The position numbers were made by a program, and so were the translations under genes. 64,000 nt of DNA from Clostridia bacterium (lineage in GTDB: Bacteria > Bacillota > Clostridia > Oscillospirales > Oscillospiraceae). Below, in pieces: positions 40,798 through 50,268 of this stretch. Every line of letters begins with the position of its first letter. The stretch's first letter is position 1. The notes under the pieces are model-generated. The model was not told the origin of the DNA, made no database searches, and was given only the letters and a program-made list of their open reading frames with translations. The stretch lies in assembly GCA_009929315.1 (NCBI GenBank), contig SAAS01000006.1, forward strand, positions 1-64,000, read 5' to 3'.

Positions 40798-42531
40798 ATG
40801 GAAAATTCAAAGTTTAAAAATTTAATATCGTACTACAAACCGCACAGATTTTTATTTGGCGCCGACCTTTTCTTCGCTGTCCTCGGCGCCGCGGTTTCCA
40901 TAGCTCTCCCGCTGCTTGTCCGCTATATAACCGGCACAGTCGTACACTGGAGCAGCAGCGAGGCGCTGAAAACCATTTCTATTATTATCGCAATCATGCT
41001 GGCAATGCTTGTTATTGAGATGTACTGCAATTACTTCATGACTTATTACGGGCATATTGTCGGCGCAAGAATTGAAGCCAGAATGAGAAACCAGATATTT
41101 TCACACTATCAGAAGCTGTCCTTCAATTTTTTTGACGACCAGAAGGTAGGTCACCTCATGAGCCGAGTGACAAACGACCTTTTTGACATAAGCGAGCTTC
41201 TTCACCACGGGCCGGAGGAACTGCTTGTTTCGGCAATCAAGCTTTTCGGCTCGCTTGGGATTCTTCTTGCCATCAATTGGCGGCTTGCTCTGATTGCCTT
41301 TGCTTCGGTTCCGTTCATGCTGTGGTTCGCCATCGGCTATAACAAAAAAATGAAGTCCGCCTTTGTTCGCAACAGGGCGAGAATCGGCGAAATCAACGCC
41401 ACAATGGAGGACAGCCTTTCGGGCATAAGAGTTGTTAAGTCCTTCGCAAACGAAGCCATTGAAATTAAAAAGTTTAAGGCGGGAAACGCGCGTTTCGTTG
41501 AAAGCAAGCTGAACAGCTATCACCTTATGGCCGCTTACCACACCGTCTTAAACGCATTGACTACTTTTATCACCGTTGCCGTTGCCGGTGCGGGAGCCGT
41601 TCTTTCGCTCTATAAATATGTGGATTTGGCGGATCTTCTGGTATTCCTGCTCTACATAAGCAACTTTACCGAGCCGATAAAAAAGCTCGTTTTCGTAACC
41701 GAAACTTTCCAGAACGGGCTTGCGGGCTACGAAAGATTTTTTGAGATGATGAGCATATCGCCAGACATCGCCGACGCGCCCGACGCGAAGGAGCTTGACA
41801 AAATCCGCGGCGATATAAGTTTTAACGACGTAAGCTTCCGCTACGGTGAAGGCGAGCCGGTATTCGAGCATCTCAACATCACCGTTCCCTCGGGCGACTA
41901 TGTTGCCCTTGTCGGTCCCTCCGGCGTGGGCAAAACCACGCTTTGCAGCCTTATTCCGCGATTTTACGAGGTTTCCGGCGGCAGCATCTCGATTGACGGA
42001 ACAGATATCCGAATCGTCACCATAAAGAGCCTGCGCGATAATATCGGAATTGTACAGCAGGATGTCTACCTTTTCGCGGAAACCGTTATCGACAATATCC
42101 GCTACGGCAAGCCCGACGCCACCGACGCGGAGGTTATCGAGGCGGCAAAAAAAGCCGACGCCCACGAGTTTATTCTCGCCCTTCCCGAGGGCTACAACAC
42201 CGACATCGGTCAGCGCGGGCTCAAGCTCTCCGGCGGGCAGAAGCAACGGCTGTCGATTGCCCGTGTTTTCCTTAAAAATCCGCCCATACTCATATTTGAC
42301 GAGGCGACAAGCGCGCTCGACAACGAAAGTGAGCATGTTGTGCAGCAGTCACTTGAGAAGCTTTCCGATAACCGCACCACCTTCGTTATCGCCCACAGGC
42401 TCTCCACCATACATAACGCCAAGCGCATTCTCGTGCTCACGCAAAGCGGAGTCGCGGAGGAGGGAACGCACGCGCAGCTTTTGGAAAAAAACGGACTTTA
42501 CGCCTCGCTTTACAAGGCGGCTCTGATTTAA
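40798..42531 (+). CDS. ABC transporter, fused permease/ATPase (lipid/multidrug exporter-like)
   Basis: A 577-residue half transporter. Six membrane segments lie in residues 18-315; the ATPase has Walker A GPSGVGKTT, signature LSGGQKQRLSIARVFL, Walker B PILIFDEATSALDN and H-loop IAHRLST. It is a homodimer or has a partner elsewhere. ATG 40798 follows GGAGGG. No accessory gene lies beside it, so the cargo is unclear. Confidence 0.92.
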   Translation: MENSKFKNLISYYKPHRFLFGADLFFAVLGAAVSIALPLLVRYITGTVVHWSSSEALKTISIIIAIMLAMLVIEMYCNYFMTYYGHIVGARIEARMRNQIFSHYQKLSFNFFDDQKVGHLMSRVTNDLFDISELLHHGPEELLVSAIKLFGSLGILLAINWRLALIAFASVPFMLWFAIGYNKKMKSAFVRNRARIGEINATMEDSLSGIRVVKSFANEAIEIKKFKAGNARFVESKLNSYHLMAAYHTVLNALTTFITVAVAGAGAVLSLYKYVDLADLLVFLLYISNFTEPIKKLVFVTETFQNGLAGYERFFEMMSISPDIADAPDAKELDKIRGDISFNDVSFRYGEGEPVFEHLNITVPSGDYVALVGPSGVGKTTLCSLIPRFYEVSGGSISIDGTDIRIVTIKSLRDNIGIVQQDVYLFAETVIDNIRYGKPDATDAEVIEAAKKADAHEFILALPEGYNTDIGQRGLKLSGGQKQRLSIARVFLKNPPILIFDEATSALDNESEHVVQQSLEKLSDNRTTFVIAHRLSTIHNAKRILVLTQSGVAEEGTHAQLLEKNGLYASLYKAALI

Positions 42532-42533
42532 TA

Positions 42534-42562
42534 TTGACACTCGGTTTGCGCTTTGATATCAT
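42534..42562 (+). promoter_or_regulatory. Consensus-like promoter directly after the ABC exporter stop
   Basis: TTGACA (42534-42539), 17 bp, TATCAT (42557-42562), in a 366 bp gap before the next gene. Confidence 0.6.
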
Positions 42563-42680
42563 GTGAGCCGTGTGGCAATCATAAGGAGGTTTTGGGTCGG
42601 TCAACCCTATCGGTTCTGTTTTTAACAGGAATTTTGCGCTGAGGAGCGCAGGCTCATATTTATTTTGTTTATACGTTGTG
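42563..42680 (+). ncRNA. Possible structured RNA or leader of unknown class
   Basis: Three or more local stems: GGGT-CGGTCA-ACCC, CTGTT-TTT-AACAG and GCGCT-GAGG-AGCGC. An outer ATGTGAGCC/GGCTCATAT pairing encloses them. A T-rich tail follows (TATTTATTTTGTTTATAC). The promoter at 42534-42562 would start inside the outer stem, which weakens that pairing. I recognise no known family. The rest of the gap to 42897 holds only a small CGGAGC/GCTCCG stem near 42835. Confidence 0.35.
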
Positions 42681-42897
42681 TGAACACCCACCGTACTTGC
42701 AAAACAACATGAGAGTATTAAAAAGTAACATCTGCCGATTACTATATAGACTCAATAACTGCCAATAATTGGATAAATAAAAATGCCAACATAGTGCTAT
42801 GGTAACATAATAAATAATACAAAACGGTAAGGCGGAGCTCTACGCTCCGAACTTGTTAATAAAGCAAGTACAATTATTTTTTTGAAAGGAAATCACC

Positions 42898-43719
42898 ATG
42901 AAAAAACTAATTGTATTGTTTGCTGTTCTATCCCTTGCCCTTGCGGGCTGCCAAAAAGCCACAACCTCTGCCGCTCCTGCGGAATCCCCCGCCGCCGAGG
43001 TAACTTCGGCTGCAGGCGGCAACTACACCGATGAAATGAAAATTCCCTACACTGTCGACCTTCAGGAATGGGGCGCGGACAGCGTTGAGCGCGACGGTGA
43101 TCACGAAAACTCTCCCTATTTCAACACCTTGGACTTCTACAATATGGAGTCGACAGACACTCTCACCATTTTGACAAATTTCCAGACCTACCAGCAGACC
43201 AGCGAATGGTCCTGCGGCGTCGCGTCGGCTCTCATGGTTTTGAACTACTACGGAGCACTCGGCGATTATAATGAGCAGACTCTCGCGGAAATCCGTTCAA
43301 ACGGACTTAACGAAGAGGCCACCTCCCTCAAGGACGTGGTGAAGATATTCGAAACCGTTGGCGGCTTTGATATTCAGAGCACCTATGATTTTGAAAGCGA
43401 GGACGCCGCCGGCGAGTATATGACGCTCGAGCAGATTCAGGCAACGCTCAAGGAGGGCAAGCCCATAATCGTTGCTTGGAACGACTGGGGCGGCCACTGG
43501 CAGACAATTATCGGCTATGACACCATGGGTACGGAAGTTACCCAGGACGATGTTCTGATTGTTGCGGATTCATACGATACAACAGACCACAATCAGGACG
43601 GCTACGGCGTTTACGGAGCCGAAAGATTTATCTACAACTGGACTATGTATGATTTCTTCACAGCCAATTACGGCATTAACGAGAGAGAACATCTCTTCTG
43701 CGTCGTATCTCCTAAATAG
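42898..43719 (+). CDS. C39-like cysteine peptidase/papain-like lipoprotein
   Basis: A 273-residue lipoprotein with lipobox LALAGC (Cys18), a Ser/Ala-rich linker, and a C39-type core from about residue 85. The catalytic Cys106 lies in SEWSCGVASALMVLNYYG and His200 in NDWGGHWQTIIGYD, with Asp in VADSYD. The DHNQDGYG loop looks calcium-ligating. It would act at the cell surface, cutting or binding a peptide. ATG 42898 follows AAAGGAAAT. Monocistronic. Confidence 0.82.
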   Translation: MKKLIVLFAVLSLALAGCQKATTSAAPAESPAAEVTSAAGGNYTDEMKIPYTVDLQEWGADSVERDGDHENSPYFNTLDFYNMESTDTLTILTNFQTYQQTSEWSCGVASALMVLNYYGALGDYNEQTLAEIRSNGLNEEATSLKDVVKIFETVGGFDIQSTYDFESEDAAGEYMTLEQIQATLKEGKPIIVAWNDWGGHWQTIIGYDTMGTEVTQDDVLIVADSYDTTDHNQDGYGVYGAERFIYNWTMYDFFTANYGINEREHLFCVVSPK

Positions 43720-43764
43720 TTTTGATTGACCGCTCAAAACAAAGCCATACAATAAACAACACGA

Positions 43765-43799
43765 AAAGGCTCTGAAAACCCGTGGTTTTCAGAGCCTTT
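43765..43799. terminator. Bidirectional terminator between the C39-like and antiporter genes
   Basis: AAAGGCTCTGAAAACC / GGTTTTCAGAGCCTTT, perfect 16 bp arms with a 3-base loop. Confidence 0.8.
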
Positions 43800-43826
43800 G
43801 TGCTTATTCTTTGCAGAGCGTACTTA

Positions 43827-45194
43827 TTACTCCGCGCTCTTTTTTCTGCAATAGGCGATTATGAACTCTCCGATGATGATAAACAGCACAGAGCCAATCG
43901 TAATCGGGAGTGTCGCCGAAAGTGTTTCGGAATCGAAGGCCAGCGGTACCGCCGTAAAGAACACGGAAACAATAATCAGAATCATCGGCAGGATGGCAAG
44001 AACCTTCTGGAATCCGCTGCTGCCGGGTACTTTGAAGGGGCGCTCTCGGTCAGGGTCAAGCTTGCGCAGCTTGAGGAAGGCCGGGAACACGGGCAGATAG
44101 GAAATAAGGAAGAGCACAAGGTTGAGCGCGAAGAAGCTCCAAAACAGATTGGAGTCCGGCAGGAACGCGCCGATTAGTACGACCACAGAGGCCACAATGC
44201 CATTCATAATCGCGGCGCCGGTGGGCATATTGTTCTTCTGGCTGTGTTTGGCAAAAATCTGCGGCAGGTCATGATTTTCCGCAGCATAGCGCGCAACGCT
44301 GTTGACGCCGAAGGACCAGGAAATCATGTTGCCGAAAAGTGTGAGCATGAAAAGCACTGCCATAATCGAGATGAACACGCCGCCGGTCTGTCCGGTAAGG
44401 AGCATCATCGCGTCAAGCAAGCCTGTATCAGAGCTGATTTGGTCTGAGGGGATGGCCGCGCCTATGCCGAATGCGCAGAACAGGTAGATTGCCGCAATCA
44501 CAAGACCTCCGGTGATGATGGAGCGCGGGATATCTCTCTTCGGGTTATCCATACTGTCCGTCAGCGTACATATAACCTCAAAACCGAGGCAGTTGAAGAT
44601 GATAACCGAGATAAACGACAAGCTGTTGATATCAAAAGAGGGCAGCAGGGATTTGAAGGTATAGGGGTTGGCGACGCCGTGCGTTACCGCGCCGTAAATG
44701 CCGAGACCGCCCATGATCAGCGCCAGCAGCACCTTGATTATAGCGCCGCCGTTTAAAATCCATGTGCTGTCGCCGGCGGGGAAGAAGCTGATGAGAACAA
44801 TGAGCCAGATAAACACAAGTTCAATAATCAGCGAGGGAATGGTGCCAAACTCCACGCCTGTGACGATAGTGATGAGACTGGGGAAGAGCACGGCAAGGGA
44901 CGCCATCCACAAAGGAAAGTTAATCCAATAATACCATGCGGCGCGTCCGGCTGTCTTTCCCTTCGGATACGCGGCACGAATCCAGTCGTACATGCCTCCG
45001 TCTCCGTTGTAGGTTGTCCCCAGTTCCGATGAAATCAGTCCGTAGGGCAGCAGGAATGCGATGATCATGAAAATCCACCAGAAATACTGAGAATTTCCGA
45101 TTGACGCGACAGGCGCCGCCGCTTCCGCCACTAAGACGACGCAAATAACCGTCAAAATCGCACTCATTAGCTTAAATTTTTTCTTTGACGCCAT
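43827..45194 (-). CDS. APC-family amino acid antiporter, probable agmatine/putrescine antiporter
   Basis: A 455-residue APC permease with about twelve segments and the start LMSAILTVICVVLVAEAAAPVASIGNSQYF. I start it at ATG 45194 just after GTGGAG; ATG 45239 and 45212 lack a site. It is the last gene of the agmatine set, 58 bp after carbamate kinase. It should swap agmatine for putrescine (known role of AguD in other Firmicutes). Confidence 0.85.
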   Translation of the reverse strand: MASKKKFKLMSAILTVICVVLVAEAAAPVASIGNSQYFWWIFMIIAFLLPYGLISSELGTTYNGDGGMYDWIRAAYPKGKTAGRAAWYYWINFPLWMASLAVLFPSLITIVTGVEFGTIPSLIIELVFIWLIVLISFFPAGDSTWILNGGAIIKVLLALIMGGLGIYGAVTHGVANPYTFKSLLPSFDINSLSFISVIIFNCLGFEVICTLTDSMDNPKRDIPRSIITGGLVIAAIYLFCAFGIGAAIPSDQISSDTGLLDAMMLLTGQTGGVFISIMAVLFMLTLFGNMISWSFGVNSVARYAAENHDLPQIFAKHSQKNNMPTGAAIMNGIVASVVVLIGAFLPDSNLFWSFFALNLVLFLISYLPVFPAFLKLRKLDPDRERPFKVPGSSGFQKVLAILPMILIIVSVFFTAVPLAFDSETLSATLPITIGSVLFIIIGEFIIAYCRKKSAE

Positions 45195-45252
45195 TTTCTC
45201 CACTTCTTTCATTTTTATTACCACTACCCCGAAAAGCATCGGAGCAGTTGTT

Positions 45253-46197
45253 TTACGCGAAGGTAATAAGTGTGCCGGTTACTCCCGAAAGCGCACTCAC
45301 GGCATTGTCAAGCGATGTGATTATCGCCTTTTTGTCGGGGTTCGCACGTACAAATTTCATTGCAGCCTGAACCTTCGGCAGCATACTGCCCGGGGCAAAA
45401 TGCCCTTCGCTAACATACTGCGTTGCCTGCGCGAGCGACATGTGCGAAAGATTTTCCTGATTCGGCTTGCCGTAGTTAATGGCAACCTTCTCAACCTCTG
45501 TTAAAATAAGAAGGATGTCCGCGTCAATTTGCTCCGCGAGAAGCTCAGCCGCGTAATCCTTGTCGATAACGGCGGCAACGCCCTCAAGCGTTCCGTCCGC
45601 GTTCTCGATTACTGGGATTCCGCCGCCGCCGCAGGTAATAACCACCGTTGTGTCCCAAAGCTTTTTAACCGCATCGATTTCGACAATTTTTCTTGGCAGC
45701 GGGGAGGCTACAACGCGGCGCCAGCCGCGGCCCGCGTCCTCCTTCATGGTATAGCCCTTTTCCTCGGCGATTGCCTTTGCTTCTGCTTCTGTGTAAAAAG
45801 GACCGATGGGCTTCGTGGGATTCTCAAAAGCGGGGTCATTTTTTTCAACTATTACCTGTGTGGCAAGCGTCACAACGGGGTAATTGCTCCCGCGCTTGTT
45901 TATCGCATATTTAAGCGCCTGCTGAATGTGGTAGCCGATGTAGCCCTGACTCATGGCGCCGCACACATCGAAGGGCATGGGCGGAACCACATCCTTTGCT
46001 GTTTCAAAGGCTAGTACCATGCGTCCGACTTGAGGACCGTTTCCGTGAACAACCGCCATCTCATAGCCGAGATTGGAGATTTCCGCGATATATTCGCAGG
46101 TTCTTTTAACGACAGCAAGTTGAGCCTCCGCCGTAGGCTCGCTGTTTTTTGTCTGAAGGGCATTGCCGCCGAGAGCAATGACAAGTTTCTGTGCCAT
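45253..46197 (-). CDS. arcC: Carbamate kinase
   Basis: A 314-residue carbamate kinase of normal length (LVIALGGNALQTK at the N-terminus, VVHGNGPQVGRM, CGGGGIPVI, VIDKDYAAELLAEQI, ITSLDNA near the end). It makes ATP from carbamoyl phosphate, the energy-yielding last step of agmatine breakdown. Third gene in the order AgDI, PTC, CK, antiporter. An arginine deiminase pathway would use the same enzyme, but the neighbouring deiminase is of the agmatine type. Confidence 0.93.
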   Translation of the reverse strand: MAQKLVIALGGNALQTKNSEPTAEAQLAVVKRTCEYIAEISNLGYEMAVVHGNGPQVGRMVLAFETAKDVVPPMPFDVCGAMSQGYIGYHIQQALKYAINKRGSNYPVVTLATQVIVEKNDPAFENPTKPIGPFYTEAEAKAIAEEKGYTMKEDAGRGWRRVVASPLPRKIVEIDAVKKLWDTTVVITCGGGGIPVIENADGTLEGVAAVIDKDYAAELLAEQIDADILLILTEVEKVAINYGKPNQENLSHMSLAQATQYVSEGHFAPGSMLPKVQAAMKFVRANPDKKAIITSLDNAVSALSGVTGTLITFA

Positions 46198-46214
46198 TTC
46201 GTTTTCCTTTCGCC

Positions 46215-47231
46215 TTACAGGAGGTTCTTTTCCGTCAAAAAGCTCTCAAGCTCCTCACGGGCGGCCTGCTTTGCGGCCTCTGAGCAGTCCTTCTGATAGC
46301 GAGTGAAGTACACCAGCAGTCCGCGCATTGCGGTAAGACGGTTGCCCGCCTCTTCCCAGCAGAGGGAAATGGCACTGTCGGCGACCTCGTCGGTCACGTC
46401 CTCACCGCGGGTTGCGGGCAGGCAGTGCATAAATTTGCATCCGAGATTTCCGAGCTGCATGAGCTCGCGGTTAACCTGATAGTCATGGAAAACGCGAACG
46501 CGCTCGTCCTTGGGCATTTCATTCTCATAAAGTCCGTACCATACATCGGTGTAGATGAAGTCCGCGCCCTTAACGCTGTTACGGTCGTCAGTGACCTCCC
46601 AGCTGCCGCCGGAGAGCTTGCAGTTAGCCTCCATAATGGCCTTGTGCTCCTCATTAAGCTGGTGGGATTTCGGTCCGTAGTGGACAAAGTGCATGCCGAG
46701 ATGTGTTGTTATCATGCCAAGCGACGCGCAAACCTGCGTGCCGTCGCCTACAAAGACGACCTTGCAGTCCTCAAGCTTCTTGCCCCAGGGGAGGTTTTCG
46801 ACTATTGTGCACATATCGCCGATTTCCTGCGTGGGGTGGTTGTAGTCACTCATCGCGTTGAGCACGGGAATTGTGCAGACTCTCGCAAGCTCCGCAACGG
46901 ATTTATGGTCGATAACGCGCGCCATAACAACATCGATGAGCTTGGAGAGCACCATTCCGGTGTCGCCGATGGTTTCGTGCCCGCCGAGCTGAATCATGCC
47001 GGGTCCGAGATACTGAGCGTGGCCGCCGAGCTGTTCCATAGCGGTTTCAAAGGACACGCGTGTGCGTGTGCTGGACTGCTGGAAAATCATGCCCAGAGTT
47101 TTGTGCTCCATAAGCGGGGGGTAATATCCCGCCTTTACGCACTTTTTAATTTTAAGGGAGAGTTCAATTATATCGAGAAGCTCCTGCTTTGTGAAGTCCT
47201 GTGTGTCAATGAAGTGTCGTAAGTTTGCCAT
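46215..47231 (-). CDS. ptcA: Putrescine (or ornithine) carbamoyltransferase
   Basis: A 338-residue carbamoyltransferase with carbamoyl-phosphate loop [18 protein letters not shown] and the segment NHPTQEIGD, where ornithine enzymes usually read HPCQ. A C-terminal extra helix ([18 protein letters not shown]) resembles that of putrescine enzymes. Between agmatine deiminase and carbamate kinase it would phosphorolyse N-carbamoylputrescine to putrescine plus carbamoyl phosphate. Confidence 0.87.
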   Translation of the reverse strand: MANLRHFIDTQDFTKQELLDIIELSLKIKKCVKAGYYPPLMEHKTLGMIFQQSSTRTRVSFETAMEQLGGHAQYLGPGMIQLGGHETIGDTGMVLSKLIDVVMARVIDHKSVAELARVCTIPVLNAMSDYNHPTQEIGDMCTIVENLPWGKKLEDCKVVFVGDGTQVCASLGMITTHLGMHFVHYGPKSHQLNEEHKAIMEANCKLSGGSWEVTDDRNSVKGADFIYTDVWYGLYENEMPKDERVRVFHDYQVNRELMQLGNLGCKFMHCLPATRGEDVTDEVADSAISLCWEEAGNRLTAMRGLLVYFTRYQKDCSEAAKQAAREELESFLTEKNLL

Positions 47232-47315
47232 TTTGGCACCTCCGTATTATTATAAAATTATCTTTGAGAATGTGATTAACCGTCTGTTTTGGCTCCAGCA
47301 AGCGGGAAAAACCGC

Positions 47316-48407
47316 CTATTTGCACTGGTGCTGGGTTATGCAGTGGATGTTGCCGCCGCCGTAAACGACTTCCCATGTGTCTACGCCGACAACCTTGCGC
47401 TCGGGGAACATCGCCGCGATCTGCTCAAGCGCGAGAGCGTCGTTTTCGTCGCCGTACTGCGGAACGATTACGCCGCCGTTAACTATGAGGAAGTTCATAT
47501 AGGAAGCAATGCAAATGTCACCGTCCTCACGGGGAATTGTGCCCTCGACAAGGTCAATGGCGAAATCCGCCTTGATAGTGACATTGTTTTTCGGCATGCA
47601 GAGCTTGTGAACCTTGAGCTTGCGTCCTTTTGCGTCCGTTGCTTCGGAAAGGGTCTTGTAGGCCGCCTGACACTCCTTGTAGAAATAGTTGTCCTCGTCC
47701 TCGGTCCAGATACAGGCGACCTCTCCCGGGCGTACATAGCAGGCCACATCGTCAACGTGTCCGTTGGTTTCGTCGGGGTCGATGCCGTCCTTAATCCAGA
47801 TGATTTTTTCGAGGTTAAGATATTCTTTGAGCTGCTGCTCAATCTCTTCCTTGGTCATGTGGGGGTTGCGTCCCTCGCTTAAAAGGCACATCTCGGTGGT
47901 GAGAAGCGTCCCCTCGCCGTCCGAATGAATTGAGCCGCCCTCAAGCACGAAGCCGGGTGTGCGATAGGTGTCGATATTCTCAATTTCGCAGACCTTCTGA
48001 GCAACCGCGTCGTCCATGTCCCAAGGGAAATAAAGCCCGTCCACAAGTCCGCCCCAGGAGTTGAAATCCCAGTCCACGGCGCGCACGCCGCCCTTGTCGT
48101 TAACAAGGAAGGTCGGACCGCAGTCGCGAATCCACGCATCGTTTGAGGCCATTTCAACCACGCGGATTTCCGGCGGAAGCGCTCTGCGGCAGTTGGCAAA
48201 TTGCTCCTTGGAAACACACATTGTAACAGGCTCAAACTCGCTTATTGCCTTTGCAACATTCGCGTAGGCTTTCTGCGCCGGCTTTGCGCCGTCTCTCCAG
48301 TTATCGGGGCGTTCGGGCCAAAGCATCCACGCCTTACTCTGCGGCTCGAATTCTCCCGGCATACGGTAACCGTCTTTTTTTGGTGTACTATCAATTCTTT
48401 TTGCCAT
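47316..48407 (-). CDS. aguA: Agmatine deiminase
   Basis: A 363-residue guanidino-group-modifying enzyme of AguA type: GEFEPQSKAWMLWPERPDNW at the start, MASNDAWIRDCGPTFLVND, VLEGGSIHSDGEGTLL, TNGHVDDVACYVRPGE and the catalytic Cys in YGGGNIHCITQHQ. It hydrolyses agmatine to N-carbamoylputrescine and ammonia. First gene of the agmatine operon, with ATG 48407 behind AAAGGAAAG. Confidence 0.95.
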   Translation of the reverse strand: MAKRIDSTPKKDGYRMPGEFEPQSKAWMLWPERPDNWRDGAKPAQKAYANVAKAISEFEPVTMCVSKEQFANCRRALPPEIRVVEMASNDAWIRDCGPTFLVNDKGGVRAVDWDFNSWGGLVDGLYFPWDMDDAVAQKVCEIENIDTYRTPGFVLEGGSIHSDGEGTLLTTEMCLLSEGRNPHMTKEEIEQQLKEYLNLEKIIWIKDGIDPDETNGHVDDVACYVRPGEVACIWTEDEDNYFYKECQAAYKTLSEATDAKGRKLKVHKLCMPKNNVTIKADFAIDLVEGTIPREDGDICIASYMNFLIVNGGVIVPQYGDENDALALEQIAAMFPERKVVGVDTWEVVYGGGNIHCITQHQCK

Positions 48408-48614
48408 AATGACACTTTCCTTTCAGAATTTACGGATTTTTGCCGGTATATGCGGCGATCGGCTATGTCAACAATGCGCATTTGTTAACATCGGTGTAAC
48501 GCCACGCTGAAAGTTTCGATTTTTTCAATCGTCACTTTGAAAAACTTAGTACATTGCTGTACACATGCACATTACAAGGCACATAATATTAAGCATTTCA
48601 TCTGTTTCAAACAA

Positions 48615-48643
48615 ATTTTATCCCCATACCGTACCAGTGTCAA
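48615..48643 (-). promoter_or_regulatory. Promoter of the agmatine operon
   Basis: On the reverse strand: TTGACA (48638-48643), 17 bp, TAAAAT (48615-48620), with a long leader of about 200 bases. A GAAAGTTTC palindrome and a CGATT/AATCG stem lie at about 48510-48526, possible regulator sites. A second TTGACA occurs near 48466. Confidence 0.6.
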
Positions 48644-48675
48644 TAAAACTTTGGCAACATGAAACAGTGAACACC

Positions 48676-48718
48676 AAATTGGCGCGATGTTACTTTTTAA
48701 GTAACATCGCGCCAATTT
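48676..48718 (-). terminator. Terminator of the RpiR-family regulator gene
   Basis: Perfect 20 bp arms (AAATTGGCGCGATGTTACTT and complement) around TTT, touching the stop codon at 48720. The T-run is short. Confidence 0.7.
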
Positions 48719-48719
48719 C

Positions 48720-49502
48720 CTATTTTTCGCTCTTATTTGGGCTGTTTTTCGTCATTCGTTTGTACATCAGCGTTTCCATAATCGCAATCATTCCGCAGCG
48801 GGAGGTAACGTCAACTCCCTCGTAGTCGATTTCATCCGCAAACACATAGAAGTTAAGGTCGCTCATGTTCTGAATAATATTGTTATCCGCTCTGGTGAAC
48901 GAAATAATCGTAGGTGTTGCAATGGCAAAAATTCTTTCCACATGGTTAACAATGCTCTGGTTATTGCCCGTATAGGAAAGAATAAGCAGCACATCATCTC
49001 TTTTTACGCGACGAAGGAGCGATGAGAACTCGTATTCCTCCGTCGGAATTTCCACATTATAGCCCATTGTGATAAGCAGACGGGAAAAATACCTTGCCAC
49101 CTCGCTGCTCAAGCCCTCCGCAAGAATATAGATATGCGGATAACGTCCCATTATTTTGTGAAAGGTCTCAATCTTCTCGTCGGTAATTACTTTGACCGCC
49201 TCAACCACATTTTTGAGGTAGCTGTCGCGGTAATTGTCATCATGTACTATGCTTGGAATGTGTATCTTTCTCGATTCTTTCTCGGTTTGACGAACCGCGT
49301 CAACAAATTCCCCGAAACCCTCGTAGCCGAGCTTTTTGACAAAGCGAAACAGAGTGGTTGTGGAAACGTAGGTTTCTTTAGCCAAATCCCTGATGCTCAT
49401 TTCCTTGACGACGTGCATATTTTTCACAACATAGTTCAATATGTTGCGCTCCGTTGTCGACAGCTTTGAGGCGTTGCTGCTGGTCTGCGAATAAAAGTCC
49501 AT
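48720..49502 (-). CDS. RpiR-family transcriptional regulator with SIS domain
   Basis: A 260-residue regulator. The N-terminal HTH_6 domain spans about 1-75 (SIRDLAKETYVSTTTLFRFVKKLGYEGFGEF); the SIS domain covers residues 120-240 (IYILAEGLSSEVARYFSRLL, LILSYTGNNQS). RpiR proteins usually sense sugar phosphates. Here it is the nearest regulator to the agmatine genes, 312 bp upstream and in the same orientation, so it may control them or an unrelated gene. ATG 49502 follows AGGAGGAA. Confidence 0.9.
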   Translation of the reverse strand: MDFYSQTSSNASKLSTTERNILNYVVKNMHVVKEMSIRDLAKETYVSTTTLFRFVKKLGYEGFGEFVDAVRQTEKESRKIHIPSIVHDDNYRDSYLKNVVEAVKVITDEKIETFHKIMGRYPHIYILAEGLSSEVARYFSRLLITMGYNVEIPTEEYEFSSLLRRVKRDDVLLILSYTGNNQSIVNHVERIFAIATPTIISFTRADNNIIQNMSDLNFYVFADEIDYEGVDVTSRCGMIAIMETLMYKRMTKNSPNKSEK

Positions 49503-49555
49503 TATTCCTCCTAGAGCACACTTCGGTCTTTACGCCGCTTCACCATCACCGCATC

Positions 49556-50122
49556 TTATGGCTTGCTCTCGTTCGCGCTTCTTCTGAGCACATCGTAAAT
49601 GCTTCCGTTGAGCATGCGTCCCATCAGTTCGATAAAGTTTTCCGGTTCTTGTTTCATCCCGCTGCGAATCCATTCATAAAAAATCCCGACAAAGCCATGT
49701 GAATAGAAGTCGGCGATAAACTTTTTATCTTCCTCGGGCACGAATTTGCCCTCGGTAACCTTATTGGAAAAGGTCATTAGAAGCCCGTGAGCAACCTTAA
49801 AGAGATATGCCTTTATGGCCTCCGGACTGATTGAGTTCAAAACATTGTGTATTATCATGGAGTGCGCGACCAGATAGTGCATGGACTGAAGGCAGCCCTC
49901 CTGCCAATAGCCGTGGACAGGGTTCTGAGATGTTACTTTTTCTGTTTCAATGTTGAAAATGTCATCAACAAGGTCATAAATGTCCTTGTAGTAGTAATAA
50001 AAGGTGTTTCTGTTGATACCGCAGGCCTCAACAATATTCTTCACCGAAATCTTTGACAAAGGCTTCTGCTCAAGCAGCCGAAAGAATGTGGCTATTATTT
50101 CTTTTTTTGTAAAACTTGACAT
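49556..50122 (-). CDS. TetR-family regulator (DhaS/QacR-like C-terminal domain)
   Basis: A 188-residue repressor: HTH at residues 8-52 (SKISVKNIVEACGINRNTFYYYYKD) and a helical ligand domain. I place the start at ATG 50122, eight bases after AGGTGG (the preceding GTG is also in frame). It lies downstream of the SDR gene, and the SDR promoter has an operator-like palindrome at 51168-51186. The RpiR gene follows after 53 bp. Confidence 0.83.
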   Translation of the reverse strand: MSSFTKKEIIATFFRLLEQKPLSKISVKNIVEACGINRNTFYYYYKDIYDLVDDIFNIETEKVTSQNPVHGYWQEGCLQSMHYLVAHSMIIHNVLNSISPEAIKAYLFKVAHGLLMTFSNKVTEGKFVPEEDKKFIADFYSHGFVGIFYEWIRSGMKQEPENFIELMGRMLNGSIYDVLRRSANESKP

Positions 50123-50218
50123 CACTCAGGCCACCTTTCTCCAGTAATAGCATGACGCATGTTAATAATAACACAGAGAAATTGCAGAAATCAATAATAA
50201 TGTGCTCTTTGGCACTTG

Positions 50219-50240
50219 TTTTAAAACCACGACGGTTTTG
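50219..50240. promoter_or_regulatory. Short palindrome upstream of the second tetR gene
   Basis: AAAACC-ACGAC-GGTTTT (6 bp arms), in the 327 bp gap 50123-50449. Possible autoregulatory operator. Confidence 0.35.
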
Positions 50241-50268
50241 ATAGTAATATTATCTACTCAAAAATATA

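Noticed and set aside
42563-42680. Group II intron domain V or SRP RNA
   Set aside because: GAGCCG and CGGTTC occur, but the distance and internal bases do not match domain V, and the SRP loop GGAAG motif is absent.
46215-47231. Ornithine carbamoyltransferase of an arginine deiminase pathway
   Set aside because: The HPTQE segment, the C-terminal helix and the adjacent agmatine deiminase favour putrescine; arginine deiminase is not present.
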